The notes beneath the pieces are model-generated. The model saw nothing but the letters and a program-made list of their open reading frames with translations, did no database searches and had not been told where the DNA came from. 49,467 nucleotides of DNA from Scleroderma bovista (Eukaryota; Basidiomycota; Agaricomycetes; Boletales; Sclerodermataceae), in assembly GCA_037178675.1 (NCBI GenBank), contig JAYMGJ010000014.1, positions 1-49,467 on the forward strand. The letters run 5' to 3'. Each line of letters opens with the position of its first letter. Within the stretch, counting starts at the first letter, position 1. Of the stretch, positions 1-10,400 are shown piece after piece. The position numbers were made by a program, and so were the translations under genes.

Positions 1-169
1 ACCCATAATTCGCTGTATATACTCTCCACGGTGGGCGTGGGTTCAGAAAGTGGCAGTGGCTGGAGTAGAACTCTGGGCTTTGCTATGGCATGGTCTGCAC
101 AGTCACGCAACAGGGTCCACAGCGTTACCACTAGGCTACAGTAGCATTGCTAGCATTACAGTCCTTTAC

Positions 170-176
170 TATAAAA
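170..176 (+). promoter_or_regulatory. TATA-like box upstream of the first gene
   Basis: TATAAAA lies about 100 bp before the ATG at 277. That is a plausible position for a fungal core promoter and weakly supports 277 as the original start. It is seen as sequence only; any promoter activity is inference. Confidence 0.35.
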
Positions 177-276
177 CCCCACCTTTGACTGGATACCCTT
201 TTTGGGTAATCTATTTCCCACACATCAAAGCCCACCTTCTGCTCGCAACAATCACCCCTACACCCCACAATCACCC

Positions 277-2029
277 ATGCCAAAGCAAACCACACAGCAA
301 AAAAAGGCACTAATGGCCTGTAAGCCACCTAATCCACCTTTTTTTGGCCTTTTCTACTAAAAGTAGGCTGTAGTCTTTGATGGATTGGCAGCCAAAGCAG
401 GCCTCATGTCTGCAATGGCCTCTGGGGTACTTGGTGTGCTGGAAATGCAGCAGATAAAGGTTGCAGGGGAGGCTGCACACTTAGACTGTATTCCCAAGGG
501 TGTAAGTAGGCCATGTACCTTCTATATATTGGTCTAACTCTGACCAGGCTGAAAACTTCCTGCGCCTTGTCGCTCACCATTCTAAGCTGGTGCCAAACCC
601 TCTTGCCACTGCAGTTGACCGCTACAAGTACCACCGCAAGTCTGACCAGAATCTCCACAGGGTTCAGAAGCGTGACCTGGTTAGTCTCAATGCTTACCTT
701 TTGTTCCTGCCAGTTCCTTACTCTTGTGGTACTAGGCCACTGCACTTGGTCTTAAAAGTGAACTGCGTACCTGTGGTGAACTCCAGGCCACTGGTGTCAG
801 GATTGTGCACCGTAACCGGGCTGATGACACACAGTACAAGTGTGGCATGACTCTTGTTGATGCAGGCAATGAGTCTCTTGCCAGGGGTGCCACAAAGCCT
901 GTGCTGGCTGTCCCTGCTGATCATACCTGGTATGTTGTACCTGCAGAAGAAAGTGTCATTATCCTTAATGACAAAGGTAATTTCATATGTACTAGCACCC
1001 ATTTTGATGCTGACTGGATGTATTTTTAGGCCACATTGAGCTCACTGTTCTGCGTGGCTGCTGTGCTTCCCGACCAGATCTCATTGACTATGTCAATGCG
1101 ATTATTGCCCAGGCAGTTGGGGACCGCCGTAATTGCCGTGTAGGTAGTGGCTATATTTACATGTGTATATACTAAACCTTCTGCTGCTTTACATAGCCTA
1201 ACCATGCTGGAACTCTTGTGCAGTATGGTTGGAATGCAGGGCCCCGCCATGCACATGTTTTTGGACTTGTTAGAAATATCAAGAAAACATTAACTGGTGA
1301 GGACTGTGAAGAATGTGACAGGAAAATTTTAGGTGTCTTTGCTTTATCATGGAACCTTCTTACTGCTGCATTACCTAAAGAAGTCATCGAACCAACATAT
1401 GCTGCCATTGCTGCAGCCAAACTGCCTGTGATGGCATCACAGGGGGATGTTAAAGGTCTGTACTACCTAGTATGGTATATCTCACTATCCCTACTGACCT
1501 TGGGAAGACACTGGATATCAACTGGACCTCCCTGGGGGTCCTTTGATGTTTGGTACTGCAGACCGTGCCCCTGCTGAGGGCTACATGTCCCAGAACTATG
1601 CATCGTATGTATCCATATATTTTTCTACAATACTATATTGTTGATGATAATCAAGTACTATTCATACTGACAGACTTTATGCACCTTATGCTCTGAACTG
1701 GGTGACAATGCATGCAGTGGAGAGTACTACAGAGGTAAACCCCCAAATGACTGGGGGGAATTATGTGGATGTCTCCCTCCGTGTTGTGGTAATGTGTGCT
1801 ACTGACACTATTATGGTAAGCGTTATTGCATATAATCCTAGCCACAATTTCTCACATTTTATAATAGACTATGTGTCCTAAATTCAAGCATGGCACAACC
1901 TTGTCATGCCCTGGAGTTTGCCGTCAGGGGACTGCAATTAACTTTTCCACCCATATCAAGGATGCATATGAAAAGGCAGCTGCCAAAGGGGGGTTTGACT
2001 TGAAAATTTTTCAAGGCCCTGTCGCATAA
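277..2029 (+). CDS. Eight-exon gene of unknown function, possibly a pseudogene
   Basis: I do not recognise the function. One reading frame follows clean GT-AG introns. Exons are 277(or 367)-501, 548-679, 736-976, 1030-1139, 1197-1455, 1508-1604, 1674-1815 and 1868-2029, with introns of 46-69 nt, and the product ends KIFQGPVA. From 367 onward this gives 425 codons. The family appears to be a conserved Agaricomycete protein without a named domain. The frame from ATG 277 (MPKQTTQQKKALM) runs colinearly into exon 1 but crosses TAA at 358-360 and TAG at 364-366. No intron in the right phase removes them, because the GTAAG at 320 is in the wrong phase. The gene is therefore either N-terminally broken or starts at a later Met near 400. 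All downstream splice sites look intact, so any loss would be recent. Confidence 0.6.
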
Positions 2030-2200
2030 CTTATAAGTACCCCATGCTACTGTTACAACTTTTTTCCTTTTCCTTTACTGATTTTGGCCTGGTACCTCTG
2101 AGGCTACTACTAGTAGATAGCACATGTACTACTTTGTCATATGTATACAGTAGTATATACTACCTCAATGAGGATTTATAAAACTATAGTGAACTTTCTA

Positions 2201-2389
2201 TTTGTATTCGGCATAAATCATTTGCATTCGGCATAAATCATTTGCATTCGGCATAAATCATTTGCATTCGGCATAAATCATTTGCATTCGGCATAAATAG
2301 TTTGCATTCGGTGTAAATAGATTGTATTCGGCATAAATCATTTGTAATCATTTCGGGGTAAATAGATATGTATTCAGGGTAAATAATAT
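2201..2389. repeat. Tandem 20-bp minisatellite
   Basis: Seven adjoining 20-bp units, 2201-2340, follow the pattern TTTGCATTCGGCATAAATCA with a few substitutions. Two more diverged units (with CGGGGTAAATAG and CAGGGTAAATAA cores) extend to about 2389. There are no spacers, so it is a simple minisatellite. It sits just 3' of the first gene and directly before a HET gene fragment. Confidence 0.9.
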
Positions 2390-2409
2390 TTGTACAAATC
2401 GAACTTCAT

Positions 2410-2489
2410 AAACGCTATGCTTGGATCTGCATTATGCAGATTCGTCTTCCTCAAACGACCACGGTCCTTCAGATTTCGCCCGTCATGTC
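2410..2489 (+). pseudogene. Fragment of a HET-gene C-terminal exon
   Basis: About 80 bp match the end of exon 1 of the HET genes (compare 5690-5775 and 39063-39140). Read in frame they give CIMQTRLPQT followed by TTTVLQISPVM, against CVMQTRFPQT in HET-1. The match stops at GTCATG, where sequence resembling cyclin C takes over. It is a small relic with no coding capacity of its own. Confidence 0.7.
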
Positions 2490-2785
2490 AAAACTCGGAA
2501 ATAAGCCGTATTTCAAACAACACGTTTTCACGACAGCTATCGTCTTCTTCCAGAGAGAAGACAAAAATCTACCTCAAACACTTGTACTGCGAAACTGACC
2601 CGTTCATAATCACCGCTGCGTGGTGTTATGTAGCAAGTAAAGTAGATGAATCGTCCAATTAAACCCCATCAAGAACGCTGCAACGAGGGTCCGTCTTTTG
2701 TTCCGTCGTGCGTTCTCCCAGTTGTTCTTCTCACCTTGACTTGTGACGCTGCGTCCTGTCGGATAATTCGGAGCTAGATGGGTGA
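2482..2785 (+). pseudogene. SSN8: Cyclin C (SSN8-like) fragment, copy A
   Basis: The fragment encodes pieces of the first cyclin box. TTAIVFF and YLKHLYCETDP are followed by a segment related to the AACCYVAAKAEE stretch usual in fungal cyclin C, here AAWCYVASKVDE, and then HIKNAATRVRLLF in a shifted frame. Frames change several times and stops intervene, so it is dead. Cyclin C is the cyclin partner of the Cdk8 Mediator kinase. The copy matches longer relics near 29.1 and 44.0 kb. It is joined at GTCATG to a HET fragment. Confidence 0.6.
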
Positions 2786-2859
2786 CTGGTGGATCACATT
2801 CAGTATGCCTGTCGCGAGTTCAGGTTGAACGATAGACTTTTATTTCAAATCTTGTTGAC

Positions 2860-2950
2860 ATCTTCACCACCTCTAACCGCTGTACCGTGGGTTTCGGGTG
2901 CCACATTCACCAGACATATAACAGATCTTGTGTTAGCCATTGTGTCAGCC
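2860..2950. repeat. Dispersed repeat, also at about 13735-13810
   Basis: The stretch around GCTGTACCGTGGGTTTCGGG and CAGACATATAACAG is repeated near 13735-13810 with scattered substitutions. No coding potential is visible. It probably marks part of the duplicated cluster unit. Confidence 0.5.
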
Positions 2951-3009
2951 TAGGGCCATAATCGATGTTTCTGAGCGAAGACCGAAGGTAAAAAGGACTT
3001 ACCATACCT

Positions 3010-3427
3010 TGAATCGGATATTGTGGATCAGATCGCCCATTAAGTCATCCTCGTGCCCTGAAACATCGAGTGCTGGAAACAACCATACCCAAGCCCGCGG
3101 TACACTATGATCTTGAAACAGGACAAGGCACATGGCAGGGTTCTTGTAGCCCCACATCGCATACTGAAACCCCATCGGAAAGAAAGCCAGTCAATGGCAT
3201 GGATCCGTTCTGGAGGCTAAAAATAGCTTCTGTAGTAGTACTCACCTTTCCTGTGTCGGTGACTCGGTGCTATCATCGAATGTGTGCCAATTCCGGTGAA
3301 TGTTATCGCGGAAACCGATATGGCATAAGTCATCAGAAGTACTTTGGCGAACGAACCAGGGTATGTATCCGACTCGACCTACTGCCCCACCAAGGTTGCT
3401 ACTGAAGCCAGTTGACACTGTGAACAC
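3010..3427 (-). pseudogene. Possible two-exon remnant of an unknown gene
   Basis: On the minus strand, 3427-3244 encodes an open stretch (FSSNLGGAVGRVGYIPWFVR and onward) ending at a good donor, AAAG/GTGAGT. About 60-80 nt later, after a TTTCAG acceptor, a second open stretch reads YAMWGYKNPAMCLVLFQDH and ends at a GTATGG-type donor near 3010. The composition looks coding, but the phases of the two pieces do not match with the splice sites I can see. I do not recognise the family. A chance arrangement is possible. Confidence 0.25.
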
Positions 3428-3525
3428 GTGTTATCCTGTGCTGTGCCTTTATCTGCCGTACTCACGTATATCAGGCCAACCTGGCTGTATCACCACAACT
3501 ACATGTCTGCTGTTCCAATCCAACC
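3425..3525. repeat. Direct repeat in the HET-1 5' region, first copy
   Basis: About 100 bp (starting CACGTGTTATCCTGTGCTGT) recur at about 3962-4062. The part is the same block that precedes the other HET genes. The local duplication leaves two candidate promoter segments in front of HET-1. Confidence 0.75.
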
Positions 3526-3778
3526 AGAGTTGGGGCGGTGGATCATACAAAGAAGATATTTGTTAGTGATTTTCGGCTGTGTACACCTCTGCTTCTTGGC
3601 CTGCGGAGTGCCCGTAACAATTTGAGAATAGAGGTGAGAGATAGTTCGATAGTTAGGTCGGTGGATGCGAAGCGCGTGTTGCAGTCTACGTGTAGTAGGT
3701 TCATCTGTCCGTCTCCTGACACTAATCTGCCGTACGTACCACTTTTCACTGTGGGTATTACATATCTACTGGAACCCG

Positions 3779-4123
3779 GGCTAAAGCAATACGGAACACG
3801 TTCCGAAATGAATTGTAACGACCAGGAGTGATTAGTCTCCCTAGGCAGACCAATGGCTTGAGGGAAGGCAGCCGTTCTTTCACAGGTGAGATCAATAAGG
3901 CGGTGTGCTTGGCGCCCATATGTCATATGTCGCTCTGGTAAAGCTTTTCGGCTAGAGAGAACATGTTATCCTGTGCTGTGCCTTTATCTGCCGTACTCAC
4001 GTATATAAGGCCAACCTGGCTGTATCACCACAACTACACCTCTGCCTTTCCAATCCAACCACCTTTCAATTCTGTTCAAGGAGGTATGGATACCATTCAC
4101 AATTAATGATCCTGTAGAGACTG
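3779..4123 (+). promoter_or_regulatory. HET-1 5' block
   Basis: This upstream block recurs before the HET genes. It includes a GCAATACGGAACACG...GACCAGGAGTG..TAGTCTCCCTAGGCAGACC segment, then TGTATCACCACAACTACA, then GGTATGGATACCATTCACA just before the start codon. Related copies are at about 7280-7566, 16330-16816, 36360-37450 and 45765-46222. Conservation shows shared ancestry; a promoter role is inference. Confidence 0.5.
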
Positions 4124-6553
4124 ATGCACATTGGCAGCATGCGCCTGATCAATGTGAAAGCTTTTCTTGAGAGGGAGAATTTGATTAGAGAGAGAAAGCG
4201 AGTGGATCGTCGCACCAAAGTCCTCGAGTTCGGCGATGACGGAGCAACAGAGTACGCGATTCTATCCCATCGGTGGATCGCGCAAGAGGTGGACTACGAC
4301 GAGATGGTCGGGCTCATGAAGATGGCCATGGAGGAGAGAAACGAGATTCGCCAACGTGATGGCTATCAAAAGATCCTTCAGAGCTGTGACCAGGCTCAGA
4401 AGGACGGATATGAGTGGTTGTGGATTGATACTTGCTGCATCGACAAGCGAAGCAGTGCAGAGCTATCCGAGGCCATCAATTCCATGTATCGGTGGTATGA
4501 AAACGCCAAGGTATGCTATGCGTACCTCCATGACGTCCCCGATCCACGGTTTCCCACTGCAAGTGACAAGGAGAGGTATCCCGATTTCGATGGCTGGCCG
4601 GAGTGGTTCTCGCGTGGGTGGACGTTACAAGAGCTGATAGCCCCAAGTAACGTCCAGTTCTTCAGCAAGGACTGGAAAAGCATAGGGGACAAGGCGACAC
4701 TTGCACCTACCTTGGTAGGCATCACTGGAATTCCGGAGTATATATTGATACATGGACTTTGCGGCAACCGTCCGTGTGTTGCTCAAATCATGTCGTGGGC
4801 GTCCCATCGGACGACGACGCGAGTGGAGGACCGAGCTTATTCTCTGATGGGTCTGCTTGACGTGAATATGCCGATGCTGTATGGAGAAGGGAAGAAAGCA
4901 TTTCACCGTCTTCAGCTGGAGATCATCCGTGCATCGAACGACCAAAGTATCTTTGCATGGGGTTACAACGCAGACCATATGCAGCCTGGCAGTGTCCTTG
5001 CGGATGACCCAAGCGACTTCGAGGATTGTGGTGGAATGGAGCTGATGGGTCACGACGAATTCATCGAATTTCTCAAAGAGGATGTCCCAGAAGACGAGCT
5101 GGACTCCGTCGAGGATCAACTCGGCACATTCCCGATCACGAATCGCGGTATCCAAATTTGGATGCTCCTCCGTCGCTCTCGCGACTCTCCATCACTTTTC
5201 CAAGCCTGGCTGCCATGCCACATTGGTCGATTGGATCCACCAGTGAACATCGATTTGGTTTTGTGGGGATCCAATTACTATAGATGTCCATACACTGTGT
5301 ATCCAGAGGGACCACCACAGTTGTGTCAAGTTTATCTCAGATATCAAGACCCCCCGCATCGCAACACCACATTCGAAATCGACGATAGCGCACTCACCAA
5401 GAATGGCTTCACTTGCTGCGACACGTACCCTGAGGAATTCTCAGGAAACACGCTCACACTGGCCAGCACCGATCTCCTTTGCGTCAAAGTCTATTTTGAT
5501 CGTCAAGCTAACCATCGCTTTTCAGTGAGCTTTGGACATTGTTTTGGCAAGGGCTGGATACATGTCAGTTCTGTCGAGTCTAACATTATTTGGCGAACCC
5601 GATGGGTGGACTATGCCCAGAGTCAACACTCTTACATCCTGATCGACACACCGGAGCATGCACAAACCATGCACAAGGCGCGCTCTGGCTCCGGAGGCCA
5701 TGGTCAGATCTGTGTTATGCAGACCCGTTTCCCTCAAACGACCAGGGTCCTTCGAATTTCCTCCGTCATGTGGAAGACCTCAAGGATATGTGGAGTTAAG
5801 CTTGAGGTATTTCACGATCCCGGTTTCTGTGACATTTCAGGTGAATGGAGAGCCTTTGGTGTTGATGTGGGTAGTTCTTTTTGCTCGTCTCACTGGCACT
5901 GATATCGCTATTTATTTAGGGAACAGACGATCCCAGTTGTGACTGGCAGGGTCTCATGATACTCAATCGGAAGAGGAAGTATCCTGGCTACAAAGTATAC
6001 AGGATGCCCGGTAATTTCTGGGCCGCACTCGATGGTATTAAAGTGAGCACACATACCTTTCAGTGACAGTGTTTGAGCCTTACGAGAACAGTTGGGGGAC
6101 TATGGTCGCTTTGCGGACTCCAAGGGATTCTCTTACGAAGGAAACCTCTTTGCTGACCTCAAGTGGCTTTCTTTAAATGCGGACATCACCCCAATCCAGC
6201 GCGAATTATCCACGGATTATTCAGCGGCCTGGCATCGGTCGGGTAGGGGCTATCTCAATTTATACAGACCATTGATGCTGTCACTTCCAAGGAACAATGA
6301 CTTCAAATCATTGTTGACTTCACTCTCTACTCGACTCACTGACAGATACCTCGTCACAAGGGTCATACAATGTCCTCCTGATCCTCGCCAGCCCAGTTCA
6401 ATCATCCCACCACCTTTGTACGGCGTTGCAAAGCCATTTGTTTGGCACCGAAATGAAAGCGCTAGTTCTGTGGCAGAAGAGTGGTCAAGCGATGAGTCGG
6501 GACCTGAGACAGAGGATGGTGAGGATTCTGTTCCGATTAACAATGGTTCCTAA
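4124..6553 (+). CDS. HET-1: HET-domain protein, intact, three exons
   Basis: Exons are 4124-5866, 5920-6042 and 6092-6553 with introns of 53 and 49 nt, all phase 0, giving 775 aa. The HET (heterokaryon incompatibility) domain fills about residues 44-175. Its three hallmark blocks are YAILSHRW (44-51), WLWIDTCCID (98-107) and RGWTLQELIAP (164-174). A conserved extension follows to about residue 280, with VEDRAYSLMGL and MLYGEGKKAFHRLQ. The remaining 500 residues are shared only by the other HET copies here. Exon 3 ends in an acidic tail. HET proteins act in the cytoplasm in fungal non-self recognition and cell death; that role is known for the family, not shown here. A second in-frame ATG at 4139 (MRLINVKAF) matches the start of the paralogues and may be the true start. 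The terminal exon reads LGDYGRFADSKGF after the second intron. Confidence 0.85.
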
Positions 6554-7019
6554 GCTACACTATTAGTGGACTAACTGTAGTTGCTCTTTCTTACTTCTAG
6601 TCTAGATCCTTCCTTCGCACTTCTAGTCGTTTTCTTTAGTTTCTCTTCTCCTGCTATTGTCACACCACTCTCGTTAGTCATACCTGAACCATACAGTATT
6701 TAATCAATACCCATCTCTTGTTGTACAGAGTCTTTTCCTGAAATCACAGTTACCACCGCTAGGTAATTGTTTCAGCTCGAGAAGATTCTAGTGTGATTGC
6801 GTTGGAGATTAGCTACCTCTATCGTCGTCACAATGACTAAAGTGACGAGCTAGGAATGTCCAAGCGATGAGGGTTAATGATGTAGATGCTGAGAAGCATC
6901 ATTCTCTGGCCATCTGTTCATCTATCCTTACTATGGATTCTTCCACGTGTCTTTTCCAAGTACTGCACTCTCTGGAGTGAAGCAAGGAACACGATGACCA
7001 CATAGATATGAACGAGGGC
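6554..7019. other. HET-1 3' flank, no gene seen
   Basis: The DNA is AT- and pyrimidine-rich with no convincing ORF. The stretch around 6875-7010 resembles the flank after HET-3 (19290-19440), so it belongs to the duplicated unit. Confidence 0.5.
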
Positions 7020-7275
7020 ATCATTATCTAAATAGCGAGGGAATCAATCAGATCCAAGACATAGCACAGCTGAGAGTGGGTGTGGAAGGCCGGGAGTCGC
7101 AGGAGTGCGACGGCCGAAATGGCGAAGAAAGAGAAAGAGGTCGCAGAGGGCCTGGGCGCTACAAAGGCTTCCCCATCATGTCGACTTTTCAATCGGGTCT
7201 GAGATCTGAACGCCCATACGTGCCACAATCCCTTCCATGTACATGATCCATGTAACTCCAAAAGCGGAGAGACTT
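7020..7275. repeat. Dispersed cluster repeat R, copy 1
   Basis: The block starts near AATAGCGAGGGAATCAATCA, contains AGTGCGACGGCCGAAATGGC, and ends with TCCATGTAACTCCAAAAGCG. Related copies lie at about 15163-15400, 19445-19605, 28060-28320, 42465-42800 and 49425-49467. No protein is supported. It separates the units of the HET cluster. Confidence 0.65.
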
Positions 7276-7383
7276 ACTGTTGTAATAATGACCAGGAGTA
7301 CCTAGTCTCCCTAGGCAGACCTAATTGAGGCAAGGGACTGATTATTGCTTGCTGTGTTGTGGCGAAGGTTTGCGGCCAGAAAC

Positions 7384-7393
7384 AACACGTGTT
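7384..7393. promoter_or_regulatory. Palindrome AACACGTGTT upstream of HET-2
   Basis: This perfect 10-bp palindrome contains the E-box core CACGTG. The same motif is at 3423-3432 (HET-1), 16546-16555 (HET-3) and 36567-36576 (HET-4); a one-base variant, AACGCGTGTT, is at 45985-45994 (HET-5). It could be a bHLH-type binding site, but it may be conserved only because the whole block was duplicated. Confidence 0.4.
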
Positions 7394-7566
7394 GTCCTGT
7401 GCCCTTACCACCATCGATTGTCCTCAAGCTCAAGAGAACCATCCTGACCGTATCACCACAATTACGTCTACCGTTCCTATCCAACAATCTATCAATTGTG
7501 TTAGCGGAAGTATGAATACCATTTACAGTTGATGATCCCATCGAGACTAATGTGGACTTGTGCAGC

Positions 7567-9907
7567 ATGCGCCTGATCAACGTCAAAGCTTTTCTTGAGA
7601 GAGAGTGTTCGATTAGAGAGGGAAAGCGAGTGGATCGTCGAGTCAAAGTCCTCGACTTCGGTGGCGACAAAGCAACAGAGTATGCGATCCTGTCCCATAG
7701 GTGGGTCGGGAAAGAAGTGGACTATGACGAGATGGTTGAGCTCGTGAAGATGGACGCGGGGGAGAGAGATGAGATTCGCCGGCGTGATGGCTACCGAAAA
7801 ATCCTCCAGAGTTGCAAGCAGGCTCAGAAGGACGGATGTGAATGGCTGTGGGTCGACACTTGCTGCATCAACAAGCGAAGCAGTGCAGAGCTATCGGAGG
7901 CCATCAATTCCATGTACCGGTGGTATGAAAACGCCAAGGTATGCTATGCGTACCTCCATGACGTCCCTGGTTCATCCTTTCCCGTCGCGAGTGACCTTTG
8001 GAGATATCGCTATTTCAATGGCTGGCCGGAGTGGTTCTCGCGTGGGTGGACACTACAAGAGCTGATAGCCCCAAGCAACGTTCAGTTCTTCAACAAGGAT
8101 TGGCAAAGTATAGGTGACAAGAGGACACACGCACCTATCTTACGAAAAATTACCGAAGTTCCGGAGTATATATTGATACATGGACTTCACGGAAACCGTC
8201 CGTGTGTTGCTCAAATTATGTCGTGGGCGGCCCATCGGACAACGACGCAAGTGGAGGACAGAGCGTATTCACTGATGGGTCTGCTGGACGTGAATATGCC
8301 GATGCTGTATGGAGAGGGGAAGAAAGCGTTTCACCGTCTTCAGCTGGAGGTCATCCGCGCATCGAACGACCAAAGTATCTTTGCGTGGGATTGGAACACA
8401 GACGATATGCGGACTGGCAGTGTCCTTGCGGGTGACCCGAGTTGCTTCCGCCATTGTGGTAGAATGGAGCTGATGGGTCACGGCGAACTCATCCAATTTC
8501 TCAAAAAGACACCAGAAGGACTCGACTCCATCGACTCCATCGAGGCTCTTCCAAGCCCGGCTGCCATGCCGCGATGGTCCCCGGGGACAACCAGTGATCA
8601 TCCCTTTAGCTTTGTGGGAATCCAATTACTACAGGTGTCCAGTGCCATACATTGGACAATTTCTTCCAGACGCACCTCCACAATTCCGCCAAGTCTATCT
8701 CAGATACCAAGACCCGCCGCACCATAACACGACATTCGAAATTGACGATAGCGCACTCGCTGAGAATGGCTTCGCTCTCCACGGCGCGTACCCAGAGGAA
8801 TTCTCAGGAAACACGCTCACGCTGACCGGCATTAATCCCCTTTGCGTCAAAGTCTATTCTGATACGATAACTAACCATTGCCTTGTAGTGGGCCTTGGAC
8901 AATCTTTTGGCAAGGACTGGATACATTCTAGCATAATCCTGGGGCAGCCCCATACCGAGCATAAATACATTGAAATGTTGGCCAGAGCGCCAGAGCATGC
9001 ACAACACATGGATAAGGCATGTTCTGGAGCCAAACGCCATGGTCAGGTCTGCATTACGCAGACCCGTCTCCCTCGAACAACCAAGATCATTCATATTTCC
9101 TCTGTCTTGTGGAAGAACTCAAGGACGTGTGGAGTTAAGCTTGAGGTATTTCACGACCCCGGTTTTGGTGATGTATCGGGTGAATGGACAGCCTTCGATG
9201 TCGCCGTGCGTAGTTTGTTTGCACGTCTCATTGGTACTGATATCATTGTTCATTTAGGGAACAGACGATCCCAGCTGCGACTGGCGGGGTCTCATGATAC
9301 TCGATCGGCAGACAAAGTATGGTAGCTACAAAATAGATGGGGTGCCCGGGAATTTCTTGACCTCACTCGATAGTAAGGTTAAAGTGAGCACACATGCCTT
9401 TCATACAGTGTTTGAGCCTTACGAAAATAGCTTGGGGATTATGGTCGCTTTACAGACTCCAAGGAATTCTGCTGCGAAGGAAACCTCTTTGCTGACCTGG
9501 AGTCGCTTTCTTTACTAATGGACATCACCCCACTGAGACACAAAATATCTTCAATGGATTCTGTGGTGGCCCAGAATGAGATGCACCACGGAGTCTCTTC
9601 CCATTTATACCAACCGCTGATGCTCTCACTTCCAAGTAACAACGAGCTCAAGTCATTGTTGGCTTTTCTCTCTAGTACTCGACTCGCCAACAGATACCTC
9701 ATCGCAAGGATCATACAATATTCCAAACATCCTTACTATGAAAACCCCATGGCATATATGTGCGACATTGCAAAGCCATTTGTTTGGTATCGACATGAAA
9801 GTGCTGGTTCTGCGTCAGAGGTGCGGTTGGGCGACGAGTTGAGAGGCGAGATGGGGGGTGACCGAACTGCCGAGTTATGTAACGATGTAGGTGACATGGA
9901 ATTGTGA
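7567..9907 (+). pseudogene. HET-2: HET-domain gene broken by a frameshifting deletion
   Basis: The gene has the same plan as HET-1. The first exon runs 7567-9205, the second 9258-9383 and the third 9431-9907, with introns of 52 and 47 nt. The HET blocks YAILSHRW, WLWVDTCCIN and RGWTLQELIAP are present; the Asp of the usual CCID is Asn. Near 8544 about 80 bp present in the paralogues are missing, from GIQIWLLL and its surroundings. The frame shifts and the original frame reaches a stop at 8727. The downstream frame (ALWESNYYRC onward) is open to the splice donor and the last two exons are undamaged. It may still yield a shorter HET-domain protein ending near 8727 (about 386 aa). I call it a pseudogene of the full-length form. 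Confidence 0.75.
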
Positions 9908-10400
9908 ACGGCCGTTTCTCTCTCGCTGTTCTTTTGCTAACGGGTTCGTCCATCTTTCTATGCTATGTGTATCATATCTATTGGAGTCTCTACTCTATTT
10001 CCTCTGGTCTAAAGCAAGGAATATGCTGCCGTGAGTGTCGCATCGGCGGGTGTCTGCTGGTTAGGTACATATATAAAATGGCTTGAGCAGCTGTGACCCT
10101 TCAGCACAATCCTATCTACCATTCACCTCAAGCGCTACTCCTACTCAGCAATACACTTCTACTACAACCTCGTCACCGAGTCTTTGAAGATGCATTTGTA
10201 TTTCCCTTCCCGAGAACCGTGGTCAAGAGGGACCAGACAATAACAATGGATGTCAAGTACTGTTCCGCAGCTGGGCAGTTCCTAAAGTTAAGAAGGGTAC
10301 ACTATTTTGCAAGCGACGACAGGGAAAAGTTCTCGCGGATAATTGGGCAGGACAAGGCGATGTCATTCAACATTTAACACTAAACGGGACACAGCTAATT
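9908..10400 (+). other. Intergenic stretch with TATA box and a weak ORF
   Basis: A TATATAAAA-type box occurs near 10070-10078, followed by a pyrimidine-rich leader. An open frame reads through RVFEDAFVFPFPRTVVKR to a stop at 10377, with an internal ATG at 10246 (MDVKYCSAAGQFLKLRRVHY). I recognise no family. It may be a small gene or a chance ORF. Confidence 0.2.

Noticed and set aside
2201..2389. CRISPR-like array
   Set aside because: The 20-bp units adjoin with no spacers, and the surrounding DNA is eukaryotic with introns.
8269..8625. Minus-strand ORFs opposite the HET genes
   Set aside because: They recur opposite each HET copy only because the plus-strand coding sequence is conserved; composition and motifs support the plus strand.
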